Positions 7,549 to 17,483 of a DNA stretch of 64,000 nt are shown here, piece after piece. The stretch spans positions 62,001 through 126,000 of the forward strand of contig NZ_JAROCY010000009.1 of the NCBI RefSeq assembly GCF_029436685.1, written 5' to 3'. Position numbers and translations under genes: made by a program. Below the pieces are notes generated by a model, which had not been told where the DNA came from, made no database searches, and saw only the letters and a program-made list of their open reading frames with translations. How positions within the stretch are numbered: position 1 is the first letter of the stretch; the number at the start of each line of letters is the position of its first letter. The DNA is from Novosphingobium cyanobacteriorum (GTDB taxonomy: Bacteria; Pseudomonadota; Alphaproteobacteria; Sphingomonadales; Sphingomonadaceae).

Positions 7549-8529
7549 ATGGCACTGAAGACCCGCATCACCGAGATGCTTGGGATCGAACATCCCATCG
7601 TGCAGGGCGGGATGATGAACGTGGGCTATGCCGAGCTGGCAAGCGCGGTTTCCAACGCGGGAGGGCTCGGCATCATCACCGCGCTGACCCAGCCGACGCC
7701 GGACGCGCTGCGTGACGAGATCGAGCGCACGAAGGGCATGACGGCGAAGCCGTTCGGCGTGAACATGACGATCTTTCCCACCGTGAACGCGCCTGATTAC
7801 AAGGCCTATGCCCAGGCGATCATCGATGGTGGTGTGAAGATCGTGGAGACCGCGGGCACCCCGGCTGTGCGCGAGATCTGGGAGATGCTCAAGCCCCATG
7901 GCGTGACCATCCTGCACAAGTGCACGGCGGTGCGCCATGCCCTGTCAGCCGAAAAGGCGGGTTGCGACGTGATCTCGATCGATGGCTTCGAATGCGCCGG
8001 CCACCCCGGCGAGGACGATATTCCCGGCCTGATCCTGATTCCCGCCGCGGCGGACAAGGTGAAGATTCCGATGCTGGCATCGGGCGGGTTCGGCGACGGG
8101 CGCGGGCTTGCGGCGGCACTGGCGCTGGGTGCGGACGGCATCAACATGGGCACGCGGTTCTGCGCCACGGTGGAGGCGCCGATCCACGACAACGTGAAGC
8201 AGGCCTATATCGACAACGACGAGCGCGGCAGCTTCCTGATCTTCCGCAACTTCAAGAACACGGCGCGCGTGGGGCGCAGTGCGGTTTCGGAAGAGGTGGT
8301 GCGCCGGCTGGCACAACCGGACGCGGTGTTCGAGGACGTGCGCGAACTGGTGGCGGGCAGCGCGGGCAAGGCATTGCTGCAGACCGGCGACCTGACCAAG
8401 GGCGTGTTCTGGGCAGGCATGGTGCAGGGCCTGATCCACGACATCCCGACGTGCCAGGTGCTGATCGACCGGATCGTGGCCGATGCCGAAGCGATCATCC
8501 GCGCGCGTCTGGCCGGGATGATCACCTGA
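7549..8529 (+). CDS. Nitronate monooxygenase family FMN protein
   Basis: TIM-barrel FMN protein of 326 aa, NMO/2-nitropropane dioxygenase family. Visible motifs are HPIVQGGMM at the N-terminus, DGFECAGHPGEDD (the ExGGHxG-type active-site loop) near residue 147, and the phosphate-binding ASGGFGDGRG and GADGINMGTRF. Family members oxidise alkyl nitronates, but many paralogues sit in acyl-CoA catabolic operons with an unknown role, as here. It has an AGGGAGGA ribosome site and closes the TetR-controlled run. Confidence 0.85.
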   Translation: MALKTRITEMLGIEHPIVQGGMMNVGYAELASAVSNAGGLGIITALTQPTPDALRDEIERTKGMTAKPFGVNMTIFPTVNAPDYKAYAQAIIDGGVKIVETAGTPAVREIWEMLKPHGVTILHKCTAVRHALSAEKAGCDVISIDGFECAGHPGEDDIPGLILIPAAADKVKIPMLASGGFGDGRGLAAALALGADGINMGTRFCATVEAPIHDNVKQAYIDNDERGSFLIFRNFKNTARVGRSAVSEEVVRRLAQPDAVFEDVRELVAGSAGKALLQTGDLTKGVFWAGMVQGLIHDIPTCQVLIDRIVADAEAIIRARLAGMIT

Positions 8530-8589
8530 ACACAGCCGCGTGAGTGCGGGTGAAGGGGCTGGGGCCGGTCGCCGTCCGCCAGCCCCGGT

Positions 8590-9774
8590 TCAGAACGCGG
8601 GGATGCCGGTGATCGCGCGGCCGAGAATCAGCGCGTGGACATCGTGCGCGCCTTCATAGGTGTTCACGGTTTCCAGGTTCACCATGTGGCGGATCACCTG
8701 ATACTCCTCGGAAATGCCGTTGCCGCCGTGCATGTCGCGCGCAGCCCGCGCGATATCCAGCGCCTTGCCCACGTTGTTGCGCTTGACGATGGAGATCATC
8801 TCGGGCGCAAAGCGGCCTTCGTCCATCAGCCGGCCGACACGCAGCGATGATTGCAGGCCCATGGCGATGTCCACCATCATGTCGGCCAGCTTCTTCTGCC
8901 ACAGTTGTGTGGCGGCAAGCGGGCGGCCGAACTGCCTGCGATCGAGGCCATACTGGCGCGTGGCGTGCAGGCAGAATTCGGCCGCGCCCATCGCGCCCCA
9001 TGAAATGCCATACCGCGCGCGGTTGAGGCATTCGAACGGCCCCTTCAGCCCTTCCACTTCGGGCAGCAGCGCATCGGCGCCGACGCGGACCTCGTCCATC
9101 AGGATCATGCCGGTGGTGGAAGCGCGCAGCGAGAGCTTGCCTTCGATCTTGGGCGCTTCGAGGCCCTTCATGCCCTTTTCGAGGATGAAGCCGCGGATGC
9201 GCCCGCCGTGGGCCTCGCTCTTGGCCCAGACGACGAAGACATCGGCGAAGGGCGCGTTGCTGATCCACGTCTTTGCGCCGTGCAGGACATAGCCATCACC
9301 ATCGGCGCGGGCGACGGTGCGCATGCCGCCGGGGTCGGACCCGGCGTCGGGCTCGGTCAGGCCGAAGCAGCCGATCAGCGCGCCAGAGGCAAGGCCGGGC
9401 AGGTAGCGCCTGCGCTGTTCTTCGGAACCGAAGGCGTAGATCGGGTGCATCACGAGGCTGGACTGCACCGAGGCCATTGAACGGTAGCCGGAATCGACGC
9501 GTTCGATCTCGCGCGCGCAGAGGCCATAGGCGACATAGCTGGCACCGGAGCCGCCGTATTGTTCGGGCAGGGTCATGCCGAGCAGGCCGGCCTGGCCCAT
9601 CAGCGGAAACAGTTCGGGGGCGGAGACTTCATCGCGGAAAGCCTGGATCACGCGCGGCTGCAGCTCGCCCTGGGCAAAGCCGTGCGCGGCATCGCGGATC
9701 ATGCGCTCGTCGTCGGTCAACTGGCTTTCGAGGTCGAAGGGATCTTCCCAGTTGAAACGCACGCTGCCGGCCAT
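8590..9774 (-). CDS. gcdH: Glutaryl-CoA dehydrogenase
   Basis: Acyl-CoA dehydrogenase of 394 aa of the glutaryl-CoA branch, which dehydrogenates and decarboxylates glutaryl-CoA to crotonyl-CoA. Support comes from the N-terminal [15 protein letters not shown] opening, [15 protein letters not shown], and the C-terminal [19 protein letters not shown], in which E374 is the catalytic base. An AAGGAGA ribosome site precedes ATG 9774. It is divergent from a LysR gene 96 bp away, the usual gcdH/regulator arrangement. It links to lysine, tryptophan or aromatic-acid breakdown through glutaryl-CoA. Confidence 0.9.
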   Translation of the reverse strand: MAGSVRFNWEDPFDLESQLTDDERMIRDAAHGFAQGELQPRVIQAFRDEVSAPELFPLMGQAGLLGMTLPEQYGGSGASYVAYGLCAREIERVDSGYRSMASVQSSLVMHPIYAFGSEEQRRRYLPGLASGALIGCFGLTEPDAGSDPGGMRTVARADGDGYVLHGAKTWISNAPFADVFVVWAKSEAHGGRIRGFILEKGMKGLEAPKIEGKLSLRASTTGMILMDEVRVGADALLPEVEGLKGPFECLNRARYGISWGAMGAAEFCLHATRQYGLDRRQFGRPLAATQLWQKKLADMMVDIAMGLQSSLRVGRLMDEGRFAPEMISIVKRNNVGKALDIARAARDMHGGNGISEEYQVIRHMVNLETVNTYEGAHDVHALILGRAITGIPAF

Positions 9775-9870
9775 TGTCGTGTCTCCTTGCGGGGCTTTGT
9801 CTGTGCGGCGCTTGTGTTATTACCGCAATGCCGAAGGATGGGCAAAGTCTATCGCAATCTGGAATAATGG

Positions 9871-10764
9871 ATGATCGACCCGGACGGCCTGCGCGCCTTT
9901 GTGAGCATTGCGGACACGGGCAGCTTCTCGCGCGCGGCGGACTTGCTGGGGATCGCGCAGTCGGTGGTGAGCAAACGGCTGCGGCGGGTGGAGGACCAGC
10001 TGCGGCTGACGCTGGTGGACCGCACCGTGCGCAACGCCATCATGCTGACCCGCGCGGGCGAGCTCTATCTTGCCGAGGCACGGGCCACGCTGGCGCAGCT
10101 GGACAAGGCCGAGCGCGTGGGCCGCAACCTGGCGCGCGGATCGGCTGGGCCGCTGCGCATCGGCTTCGTGTTTTCGGCCGCGATCGACGGCAGCCTGGGT
10201 GCGGTGCTGGCCGCTCTTGCGCGGGAGGCGCCCGACGTGACGCCGGAACCGGCGATGATGGAAACGCCGGATCAGCTTGCCGCGCTGGGCACGGGGCGGC
10301 TGGACGTAGGTCTCGTGCGGCGGCGACCGTCGTGGCCGGAGGGGTGCTCTGCGCGGGTGATCCATCGCGAACCGCTGCTTGCCGCCATGGGGCTGACGCA
10401 CCCGCTGGCAACGCTGGCGGAGGTTTGCGCGCACGACCTTGCCGGGGAACGCTTTATCGTGCCGCAGTTCCACGAACGAGTTGGGCTGGTCGACAACCTG
10501 CAGCGGCTGGCGCGGCAGGGAGGGTTTGAAGCGGGCGAGATCATCCGAACCGCTGATTTCCCGACAGCAGCATGCCTGGCTGCGGCAGGGCACGGGGTGG
10601 TGCTGGCGCCGGCATCACTGCGGAACATCAGGTTGGCGGGCCTGACCTTTCGCGTGATCAGCGATTATGCGGAGGAAATCGAGACGTTGCTGGTGTGGCG
10701 CGACGACGCCCCGCAGCAGGCGTTGAGCGCCATGACGGCTGCATTTATGGGCCATGTGTCATAA
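9871..10764 (+). CDS. LysR family regulator divergent from gcdH
   Basis: LTTR of 297 aa. The N-terminal HTH includes LRAFVSIADTGSFSRAADLLG and QSVVSKRLRRVEDQL; the effector domain starts near residue 92 (LRIGFVFSAAIDGSL). It sits head to head with the glutaryl-CoA dehydrogenase gene and is probably its activator. ATG 9871 has only a weak ribosome site. It ends 47 bp before the converging TonB receptor gene. Confidence 0.87.
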   Translation: MIDPDGLRAFVSIADTGSFSRAADLLGIAQSVVSKRLRRVEDQLRLTLVDRTVRNAIMLTRAGELYLAEARATLAQLDKAERVGRNLARGSAGPLRIGFVFSAAIDGSLGAVLAALAREAPDVTPEPAMMETPDQLAALGTGRLDVGLVRRRPSWPEGCSARVIHREPLLAAMGLTHPLATLAEVCAHDLAGERFIVPQFHERVGLVDNLQRLARQGGFEAGEIIRTADFPTAACLAAAGHGVVLAPASLRNIRLAGLTFRVISDYAEEIETLLVWRDDAPQQALSAMTAAFMGHVS

Positions 10765-10811
10765 GGCCGAACGGACGACCGGGCGCGGGAGGCCGCCCCA
10801 GTCCGATCGCC

Positions 10812-13328
10812 TCATGACCCTTCATCGCCCGGCGACGGCACGCCTGCCCGCCGGTGACCTGAACAAACCCGGAGGCGGCGGGGCTGGGTGCCGCCTCCGG
10901 GCCGGTGCCAGCGGTTTGCGCCGAACGGGATGCGCAACGTGGCGCCGTAGGTGACAGGCGGCGCATAGATCGACGTCACGCCAAGGATGCCAAGGTTCAG
11001 GGCATAGGCGCGATAGGCCTTGTTGAACACGTTGTGCGCCCATGCGGTCAGCGCGATGCCGGTCTGGTCGTGCTTGTAGGTCAGCGACAGGTTGGTGACG
11101 TTGTACGCCTTCTGCAGTGAGCCAAGACCATTGGTCACTTCCAGGAACTGGTCATCATACCACACGCCATCGACCTGAGCCGCAATATTGCCGCCGGACA
11201 CATCGCGGTTGTAGCGCAGCAGGTAGTTGAAGCTGAACTTGGGCGCATTGGGCAGCTGCGCGTTCTTGATGTTCGCCTGCGGGAAATCGCAACGGAACAC
11301 CCCGCCAAGGTTCTTGCAGTATTCCGAATCCGGCGCGCCGGGGAACAGTTCCGGACCAAATTGGACGCCCGTGCCCGGAATGCTGTCGACGCGCGAATGC
11401 TCGTAGGTGGCCCCGAAGACCGCGTCGAAATTGCGCGAGGGCGACCAGAAGGCTTCCAGCTCCGCACCGGTGGCGCGCGCGTCGCTGTTGTAGACCTTGG
11501 GCACGCCGCCGGCGAGCGAGAAGGCCTGATAGTCGTCGTAGATGTAGTGGTAAACCGTGCCGTTCAACCGCAGCTTGCCGCCCAGCAGGGTGGTCTTGAA
11601 GCCGCCCTCGATGCTGTTCAGCGTTTCAGGCCGGTGGCGGAAATCCTGCGCGGCGATGTTGGAGGAGAGCGACCAGTTGCCGCCCTTGATGCCACGGTTC
11701 CATGACAGGAACAGCAGGGCATCGGGCGTCGCCTGATAGTTCAGCGAAACGCGCGCTGCCCAGTCGCCATAGTGGTCGCGGTTCACGCCCGGAACCACGG
11801 CGGCGAGATCCTGGTCGGTGAACAGCAGCTTGGGATCGGGCTGCGGGGCATAGGTGGGGTCGCTGAGGATGTTGCGATAATCGATGGACTTGTTGTCCTT
11901 CGAATAGCGTCCGCCAAGAGTCAGTGAGAGCTTGTCGTTGAACTTGATATCGCCCTGCGCAAAGACAGACCAGTTCTTCGAATTGATGAGGTAGCGCTGG
12001 TCCACGGTGGGCAGCGAGAAGCCGCCGTTGCCCGCAATGGCCAGGTCGAGGATCGGCGCGCCGGTAACCGCGTGCGAGCCGTTGTACTTCATGTCGAGGT
12101 AGTAACCGCCGACCTGCCATTTCAGCATGCCGGTTTCGCCAGCGAGGCGCAGCTCTTGCGAGAACTGGTGGAATTTGACCCGCGAATCGACGTTCACGAT
12201 GGTGAAGGGCAGGGCATCGCCGTCTTCGGCATAGACCTTGTTCATCGTCAGGTAGTTGGTGATCGAGGTCAGTTCCGCACCACCCAGCTTCCAGTCCAGC
12301 TGGCCCTGGTAGCTGTTCATCACGCGATCGAGCCGACCGGGACGTTCACCGAAATGAACCCAGGGCGAAGCCTTTTCCGAAGTGACGCCGTTGATCACCC
12401 CGTTCTGGTCGTCGCTCAGGCCCGCAGCGTTGGTATTGCAGTATCCGTTGGCGAGGTAGACGCAGTTTTCAAAGACATAGCCACCGGTGGCGACGTTGTT
12501 GTCCTCGGCATGCTTGTACCACAGGCTCAGAGTTGCTTCGGGGGTAATGTCGAACTGCAGGTTGGCGCGCGCTGCCCAGCCGTTCCTGCCACCGAGATCC
12601 TGCCCGCTGCCCGGCGCGATGAGGGCGCCTGTGGGATCGAACGTATCGCGCGACTTGATATAGCCGTCGGCCTTTTCCATGCGGCCAGCCACGCGAAGGC
12701 GCACGCCCTGCGCCAGCGCACCACCCGCAGCACCTTCGATCGACCACGAATGGAAGCGGCCGTATTCACCGCTGGCGTAACCTTCGAAAGCGTCCTTGCT
12801 GGCATCGTTGCTGAGGTAATGGATCAGGCCGCCCGTGGCGTTGCGGCCGAACAGCGTGCCTTGCGGCCCGCGCAGCACTTCAACGCGCTTGATGTCGAAC
12901 AGCTGTCCGGCAATCGCGTTCATCGAGGCGATGTAGGCGTTGTCCTGATAGACCGCGACCGGCGCTTCGAGGTTGTCGGTGAAGTTGTTCTGCGAGATGC
13001 CGCGCAGGCTGAAGATCGTCAGGTTGGGCGACCACGCGTTGACGCGCAGCGACGGGATCTGCTGCGTGATCTGCGTGGTGTCGGTGATGTTCAGCCGCTT
13101 GATCTGGTCGCCCGAGAAGGCGCTGACCGAAATCGAAACCTTCTGCAGGCTTTCGCTGCGCTTGTTGGCGGTGACGACAATGGCATCGGCAAGGCCGGCT
13201 TCAGCGGAGCCCGCTTGGGCAGCTTCCTGTTGCGGCACATCTTGGGCATGTGCCTGGGCTGCAAACGCAACCGCGGCAGCCGAGATCAAATAGGCCGCCT
13301 TACCGGCTGCCGAACGAATCCTGTTCAT
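10812..13328 (-). CDS. TonB-dependent receptor with abnormal C-terminal extension
   Basis: Outer-membrane TonB-dependent receptor of 838 aa. It has a signal peptide ending in AQAHAQ, an N-terminal segment DAIVVTANKRSESLQ, a plug domain with RVEVLRGPQGTLFGRNATGG (about residues 140-160), and a long beta barrel. ATG 13328 has GGGGAGAAG upstream; a longer frame from 13397 is unlikely. The expected end is the barrel strand YGATLRIPF with a terminal Phe, but the frame continues about 37 residues with a Gly/Arg/Pro-rich tail. The DNA for this tail contains a strong terminator hairpin, so the native stop was probably lost (codon TGG at 10908-10910 is a candidate) or there is a frameshift. Confidence 0.9.
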   Translation of the reverse strand: MNRIRSAAGKAAYLISAAAVAFAAQAHAQDVPQQEAAQAGSAEAGLADAIVVTANKRSESLQKVSISVSAFSGDQIKRLNITDTTQITQQIPSLRVNAWSPNLTIFSLRGISQNNFTDNLEAPVAVYQDNAYIASMNAIAGQLFDIKRVEVLRGPQGTLFGRNATGGLIHYLSNDASKDAFEGYASGEYGRFHSWSIEGAAGGALAQGVRLRVAGRMEKADGYIKSRDTFDPTGALIAPGSGQDLGGRNGWAARANLQFDITPEATLSLWYKHAEDNNVATGGYVFENCVYLANGYCNTNAAGLSDDQNGVINGVTSEKASPWVHFGERPGRLDRVMNSYQGQLDWKLGGAELTSITNYLTMNKVYAEDGDALPFTIVNVDSRVKFHQFSQELRLAGETGMLKWQVGGYYLDMKYNGSHAVTGAPILDLAIAGNGGFSLPTVDQRYLINSKNWSVFAQGDIKFNDKLSLTLGGRYSKDNKSIDYRNILSDPTYAPQPDPKLLFTDQDLAAVVPGVNRDHYGDWAARVSLNYQATPDALLFLSWNRGIKGGNWSLSSNIAAQDFRHRPETLNSIEGGFKTTLLGGKLRLNGTVYHYIYDDYQAFSLAGGVPKVYNSDARATGAELEAFWSPSRNFDAVFGATYEHSRVDSIPGTGVQFGPELFPGAPDSEYCKNLGGVFRCDFPQANIKNAQLPNAPKFSFNYLLRYNRDVSGGNIAAQVDGVWYDDQFLEVTNGLGSLQKAYNVTNLSLTYKHDQTGIALTAWAHNVFNKAYRAYALNLGILGVTSIYAPPVTYGATLRIPFGANRWHRPGGGTQPRRLRVCSGHRRAGVPSPGDEGS
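10869..10900 (-). terminator. Rho-independent terminator inside the TonB receptor frame
   Basis: A perfect 11-bp stem (10869-10879 with 10890-10900) with a 10-nt loop. On the minus strand it is followed by GTTTGTTC. It is a typical intrinsic terminator for the receptor gene, yet it lies upstream of the annotated stop at 10812, supporting loss of the original stop codon. Confidence 0.75.
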
Positions 13329-13686
13329 CGTGACTTCTCCCCGAATGCACGACTGCGCCTCCCTCTCGTGCGCTTGGCATCGTGCCCGAATGTTCATGTT
13401 GCGGAACGTGATTCGTTATTACACGGTTTACAGTGATAGGCAATCGGGGTTTATTGTTGCGGAAGAGAAACGATCAAAGAGGGTGATTCGGGTGCCTCGA
13501 CTGGCATTCGCACAACTTCTTAAGTGCATGATAAAAAACAGCTTAAGTGAGAAGTTTGAACAGCGCAGGCTTGTCGGGGTCGCTTAAAAGGGTGGCGTGC
13601 GGATCGGTCGGCGCATTATTGTTGAACAGACTTCGTCGGCCCGGAATTGCCCGTCCGAGCCGCCGCAAGGAAAGGATTCGAAAGAC
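13329..13686. other. Intergenic region, TonB receptor / flavin hydroxylase
   Basis: 358 bp between divergent genes, AT-richer than its surroundings. The octamer CTTAAGTG occurs twice (13519-13526 and 13542-13549, 23 bp apart), flanked by AACTTC and GAAGTT. Nearer the receptor is a TTACACGG-T-TTACAGTG run at about 13420. These look regulatory. No ORF here is convincing. Confidence 0.4.
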
Positions 13687-14910
13687 ATGGAAACGGCCGA
13701 AATCGCCATTGCGAACCGCATCGTACCTTCTAACGGAGATACGTTTCCGAAGCCGGAGGATCTGATCGCCCGCGCGCGCGCCATGGTGCCGGTGCTGCGC
13801 GAACGCGAAGCCGAAGCGATCGCTGCACGGCAGGTGCCCGAAGAGACGATTCGTGCCTTCATCGATGCAGGCTTCTTCAAGGTGCTGCAGCCGCGCCGCC
13901 ACGGCGGCTATGAAATGTCGCCCGCCGTCTATTGCGAGATCGCACGCACGCTGGCGGAAGGGTGCATGAGCAGCGCCTGGGTCTATGGCGTCGTTGCGGT
14001 CCACAACTGGCAGCTGGCGCTGTTCGATCCGCAGGCGGCCGAGGACGTCTGGGCCGAGGACGACAGCGTGCTGGTCAGTTCGTCCTACATGCCGATGGGC
14101 AAGGTCACCAAGGTGGAAGGCGGTTACCGCCTGAACGGGCGCTGGGCCTTTTCCAGCGGATCGGCCCATTGCGACTGGGTGATCCTGGGTGCGAACATGC
14201 CGGCCGAAGAAGGGGGCGCACCCGAACCTTTCAACTTCCTGGTGCCGCGCGCGGACTATGAGATCGTGGATACGTGGCACACGATGGGCCTGTGCGCCAC
14301 GGGCAGCAACGACATCGTGATCGAGGACGCCTTCGTGCCCGCGCATCGCGTTATCCGTGAACTGGACATGTTCCGGCTCGACTGCCCGGGCATGGCGGCC
14401 AACCCCGGTGCGCTCTATCGCATTCCCTTTGCGCAGCTGTTCAACCGCACCGTATCGACCACGTCGCTGGGTTCATTGCGCCATGCGCTGCAAACCTTCA
14501 TCAAGGCGACGAAGGAAAAGCGCGCAACCTATACCGGCGCGCGCCTTGCCGCAGACACCACGATCCAGGAAGCGGTGGCCGAGGTGAAGGTGATCCTCAA
14601 CGATCTGGAGCTGCGGCTGTCGAGCGACCTTGCCGAACTGGACCGTCGGGCCGAAGCCAATGACTGGCCGATCGAGCGGCGCGCCGAACTGGGGCATCAC
14701 ACCACGTCGATGGTCAACTCGTGCGTGCGGGCGATCGACCTGCTGATGCTGTTCTCCGGCGGCAAGGCGATCTACCTGGGCAACCCGATCCAGCGCGCGT
14801 TCCTCGACATCCACTGTGCCCGCGCGCATGTGGCCAACAACCCGTTCCCCTATGCGCGCAATGTCGGCGCGATGGCCTTCGGCTTCGACAACGACTGCCT
14901 GGATCTCTGA
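13687..14910 (+). CDS. Group D flavin-dependent monooxygenase, oxygenase subunit (HsaA/HpaH-like)
   Basis: Protein of 407 aa with the acyl-CoA dehydrogenase fold but features of reduced-flavin aromatic hydroxylases (HsaA, HPA-hydroxylase C2). Visible are the N-terminal helix bundle with PEETIRAFIDAGFFKVLQPRRHGGYE, a GGYRLNGRWAFSSGSAHCDWV core, TWHTMGLCATGSNDIV, and the C-terminal AHVANNPFPYARNVG. There is no acyl-CoA dehydrogenase catalytic Glu motif. It would hydroxylate a phenolic ring with FMNH2 or FADH2 from a separate reductase, which is not seen nearby. ATG 13687 starts before the conserved region; the frame is open from 13597. A LysR gene converges from downstream. Confidence 0.8.
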   Translation: METAEIAIANRIVPSNGDTFPKPEDLIARARAMVPVLREREAEAIAARQVPEETIRAFIDAGFFKVLQPRRHGGYEMSPAVYCEIARTLAEGCMSSAWVYGVVAVHNWQLALFDPQAAEDVWAEDDSVLVSSSYMPMGKVTKVEGGYRLNGRWAFSSGSAHCDWVILGANMPAEEGGAPEPFNFLVPRADYEIVDTWHTMGLCATGSNDIVIEDAFVPAHRVIRELDMFRLDCPGMAANPGALYRIPFAQLFNRTVSTTSLGSLRHALQTFIKATKEKRATYTGARLAADTTIQEAVAEVKVILNDLELRLSSDLAELDRRAEANDWPIERRAELGHHTTSMVNSCVRAIDLLMLFSGGKAIYLGNPIQRAFLDIHCARAHVANNPFPYARNVGAMAFGFDNDCLDL

Positions 14911-14926
14911 GGAGGGATCGCCGGGA

Positions 14927-15871
14927 TCAGATCGCGGACGCGAGCGCGAGGAGACTGCCAGGGGACTGTTCATCCCCGTCACGCATCTCCTCGCGCACGA
15001 AGTCAACGAAGGCGCGTACCTTGGACAGCGCGTAGTTCCCGCGCGGGAAGATGATGTGCAGCGGGATGCGCTCAGTCACCAGATCGGGCAGCAGCGGTTC
15101 AAGCCGGTTGGCGGCGATGTCCTCTTCCACCAGGAAGCGGGGCAGGAAGCTTACACCCAAGCCTTCGACCGTGGCTTCACGCGCCATCCGCACCGAATTG
15201 CTCGTCAACGGGCCACGGTTGATGGCCACGGTCACATCGTCGGACAGGCGCCATTCGCCGACCCGCGAGATATGCGTCTCGACGATGCAGGTGTGGTCCT
15301 TCAGGTCGTTGGGCGCGCTGGGGCGCCCCGCCTTTTCCAGGTATCCGCGCGAAGCAACGAGAACCATTGGGTAGTGGCGCAGGCGCACCGAATCCAGCGA
15401 ACTCTCGAACGTGTCGCCCATCCAGAAGGCGACATCAAAGCGGCCCTTGATCAGGTCAACCTTGCTGTCCGAAAGATTCACGAACAGGCGAACGTCGGGA
15501 TAGGACTGCAGGAAGCGCGGCAGGATCGACGTCAAATCGAACAGCGACGAAACCACCGGCGCGTTCACCTTCAGCTCGCCCCGCGGCTTTGACACCATGC
15601 CGCTGATGATCTGGTTGGCTTCGCTGACTTCCTCCACGATGCGAGCGCATCGCGCGTACATTTCGCGTCCCGCGGGCGTGAGCGTGACTGACCGCGTGGT
15701 GCGGTCGAGCAGGCGTACCCCTATGCTCTGCTCCAGCTTGGCAATCTGGCGGCTGACAGCGGCCTTGGAATAGCCGAGCATGTTTGCCGCGCTTGAAAAT
15801 CCACCTGTGCTGACCACCGCGGCGAACGACATCATCGCCATCACGTTACCAAGATCGGGTTTCTCGTCCAT
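14927..15871 (-). CDS. LysR family transcriptional regulator
   Basis: LTTR of 314 aa. The HTH is at residues 8-50 (FAAVVSTGGFSSAANMLGY, SKAAVSRQIAKLEQ, then RLLDRTTRSVTLTPAG); the substrate domain belongs to the CrgA/DsdC-like branch (RGELKVNAPVVSS). ATG 15871 has GGAGGAGAG upstream. It is divergent from the aminotransferase gene and convergent with the flavin hydroxylase. It may control either. Confidence 0.87.
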   Translation of the reverse strand: MDEKPDLGNVMAMMSFAAVVSTGGFSSAANMLGYSKAAVSRQIAKLEQSIGVRLLDRTTRSVTLTPAGREMYARCARIVEEVSEANQIISGMVSKPRGELKVNAPVVSSLFDLTSILPRFLQSYPDVRLFVNLSDSKVDLIKGRFDVAFWMGDTFESSLDSVRLRHYPMVLVASRGYLEKAGRPSAPNDLKDHTCIVETHISRVGEWRLSDDVTVAINRGPLTSNSVRMAREATVEGLGVSFLPRFLVEEDIAANRLEPLLPDLVTERIPLHIIFPRGNYALSKVRAFVDFVREEMRDGDEQSPGSLLALASAI

Positions 15872-16084
15872 GCCTCTCTCCTCCGCCACGGTCGGCGGCA
15901 AGTCAATGCCGTGACCCCTACGGTAATGCTGACTCTGACTGCGTTGATTGTTCACTTAACGCAAAAGGAAAGCATTTTTATCTAGGACTGTTGCCAAATC
16001 GTATCAAATGGGCGAAGGGTGCGGCGTCAAATATTCTGCAGCCCTGATTCGATCAGCGAAGCGGGCGGCAAGGGGAGAAAATAC

Positions 16085-17449
16085 ATGGCGACCCAGCTTT
16101 CCGAGGCCGCGCTGCGCGACCAGCGCAGCCAGTTCCACCCGTTCACCGCGATCACCGACTTGATGGCCGATGGGCCCACCGTGATGTCGAGCGGTTCCGG
16201 CGTCCGCGTGACCGACGTTGACGGCAAGGAATATCTCGACGGCATGGCCGGCCTGTGGTGCGTGAACCTTGGCTATGGCCGCAAGGAGATCACCCAGGCG
16301 ATTGCGCACCAGAGCGAGCGGCTTTCGTTCTTCCACACCTTCAACGGCATGTCGAGCGACGTGGTCGCCGAGTGCGCGGAAGAACTGCTCAAGCGTGCGC
16401 CGGTGCCGATGTCGCGCGTGTTCTTCGGCGCATCGGGCAGCGATGCCAATGAAACCCAGCTCAAGCTGATCTGGTATTACAACAACCTGCGCGGCAAGCC
16501 GGAAAAGAAGAAGATCATTGCGCGCTGGAACGCCTATCACGGTTCGGGCGTGGCAACGGCCAGCCTCACCGGCCTGCCCGGCATGCACACCCTGTTCGAC
16601 CTGCCCAAGGGCCCGATCATTCACGTCAGCGCGCCGTACTATTATCGCAACGCGCCTGAAGGCATGAGCGAGCGCGAGTTCTCGAAGCAGTTGGCTAAGG
16701 AACTGGAAGACACCATCGCGCGCGAAGGCGCCGACACCATCGCCGCGTTCTTTGCCGAAGCCGTGATGGGCGCCGGCGGCCTGATCCCGCCGCCCGAAGG
16801 TTACTTCGAGGAAATCGGCCCGATCCTGAAGAAGCACGACATCCTGCTGGTGGCGGACGAGGTCGTATCCGGTTTCGGCCGTCTCGGCACCTACTGGGGC
16901 AGCCAGACCTATGGCTACGAGCCCGACCTGATCACCTCGGCCAAGGGCGTGACCTCGGGCTATTTCCCGATGTCGGTCTGCTTCATTTCGCCCAAGGTGT
17001 GGGATGTGATCGAAGGTGCGGCATCCACCGCGGGTCTGTTCGGCCATGGCTACACCTATTCCGCCCACCCGGTCGGCGCGGCTGCGGCTCTGGCCGCACT
17101 CAAGCTGATCGACGAGCTCAAGGTGGTCGAAAACGTGGCCGACGTCGGCCCTTACATGCTGCAGCAGCTGAAGGACCGGCTGGGCCAGCACGCCCATGTG
17201 GGTGACATTCGCGGCCAGGGCCTGATGATCGGCATCGAGCTGATGAAGGATCGTGGCGCGAAGGAAACCTTCCCGATGGCCAACCGCACGGGCCGCCAGG
17301 TGCTCAAGGCTGCGGCTGCCCGTGGTCTGATCACCCGCGCGCTGGGCGATACGCTGGTGTTCGCCCCGCCTCTGGTGATCAACCGGGCCGAGGTGGACGA
17401 ACTGGTCGACAAGTTCGCGCTGGCGGTTCAGGACGTCGTCCCCGCCTGA
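16085..17449 (+). CDS. Class III omega-aminotransferase (PLP-dependent)
   Basis: Fold-type I aminotransferase of 454 aa. It has the GASGSDANET phosphate-binding region (about 115-124), YHGSG, LLVADEVVSGFGR with PLP-binding D258, and the Schiff-base lysine K287 in TSAKGVTSGY. This class moves an amino group from omega-amino acids, amines or beta-amino acids to pyruvate or 2-oxoglutarate. ATG 16085 has AAGGGGAG upstream; the frame opens at 16019. An MFS transporter follows 34 bp later, suggesting a transport/transamination pair. Donor specificity cannot be read from sequence. Confidence 0.87.
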   Translation: MATQLSEAALRDQRSQFHPFTAITDLMADGPTVMSSGSGVRVTDVDGKEYLDGMAGLWCVNLGYGRKEITQAIAHQSERLSFFHTFNGMSSDVVAECAEELLKRAPVPMSRVFFGASGSDANETQLKLIWYYNNLRGKPEKKKIIARWNAYHGSGVATASLTGLPGMHTLFDLPKGPIIHVSAPYYYRNAPEGMSEREFSKQLAKELEDTIAREGADTIAAFFAEAVMGAGGLIPPPEGYFEEIGPILKKHDILLVADEVVSGFGRLGTYWGSQTYGYEPDLITSAKGVTSGYFPMSVCFISPKVWDVIEGAASTAGLFGHGYTYSAHPVGAAAALAALKLIDELKVVENVADVGPYMLQQLKDRLGQHAHVGDIRGQGLMIGIELMKDRGAKETFPMANRTGRQVLKAAAARGLITRALGDTLVFAPPLVINRAEVDELVDKFALAVQDVVPA

Positions 17450-17483
17450 ACACAGCGGCAAGACCAAGGTGGGAAGGGGCAGG

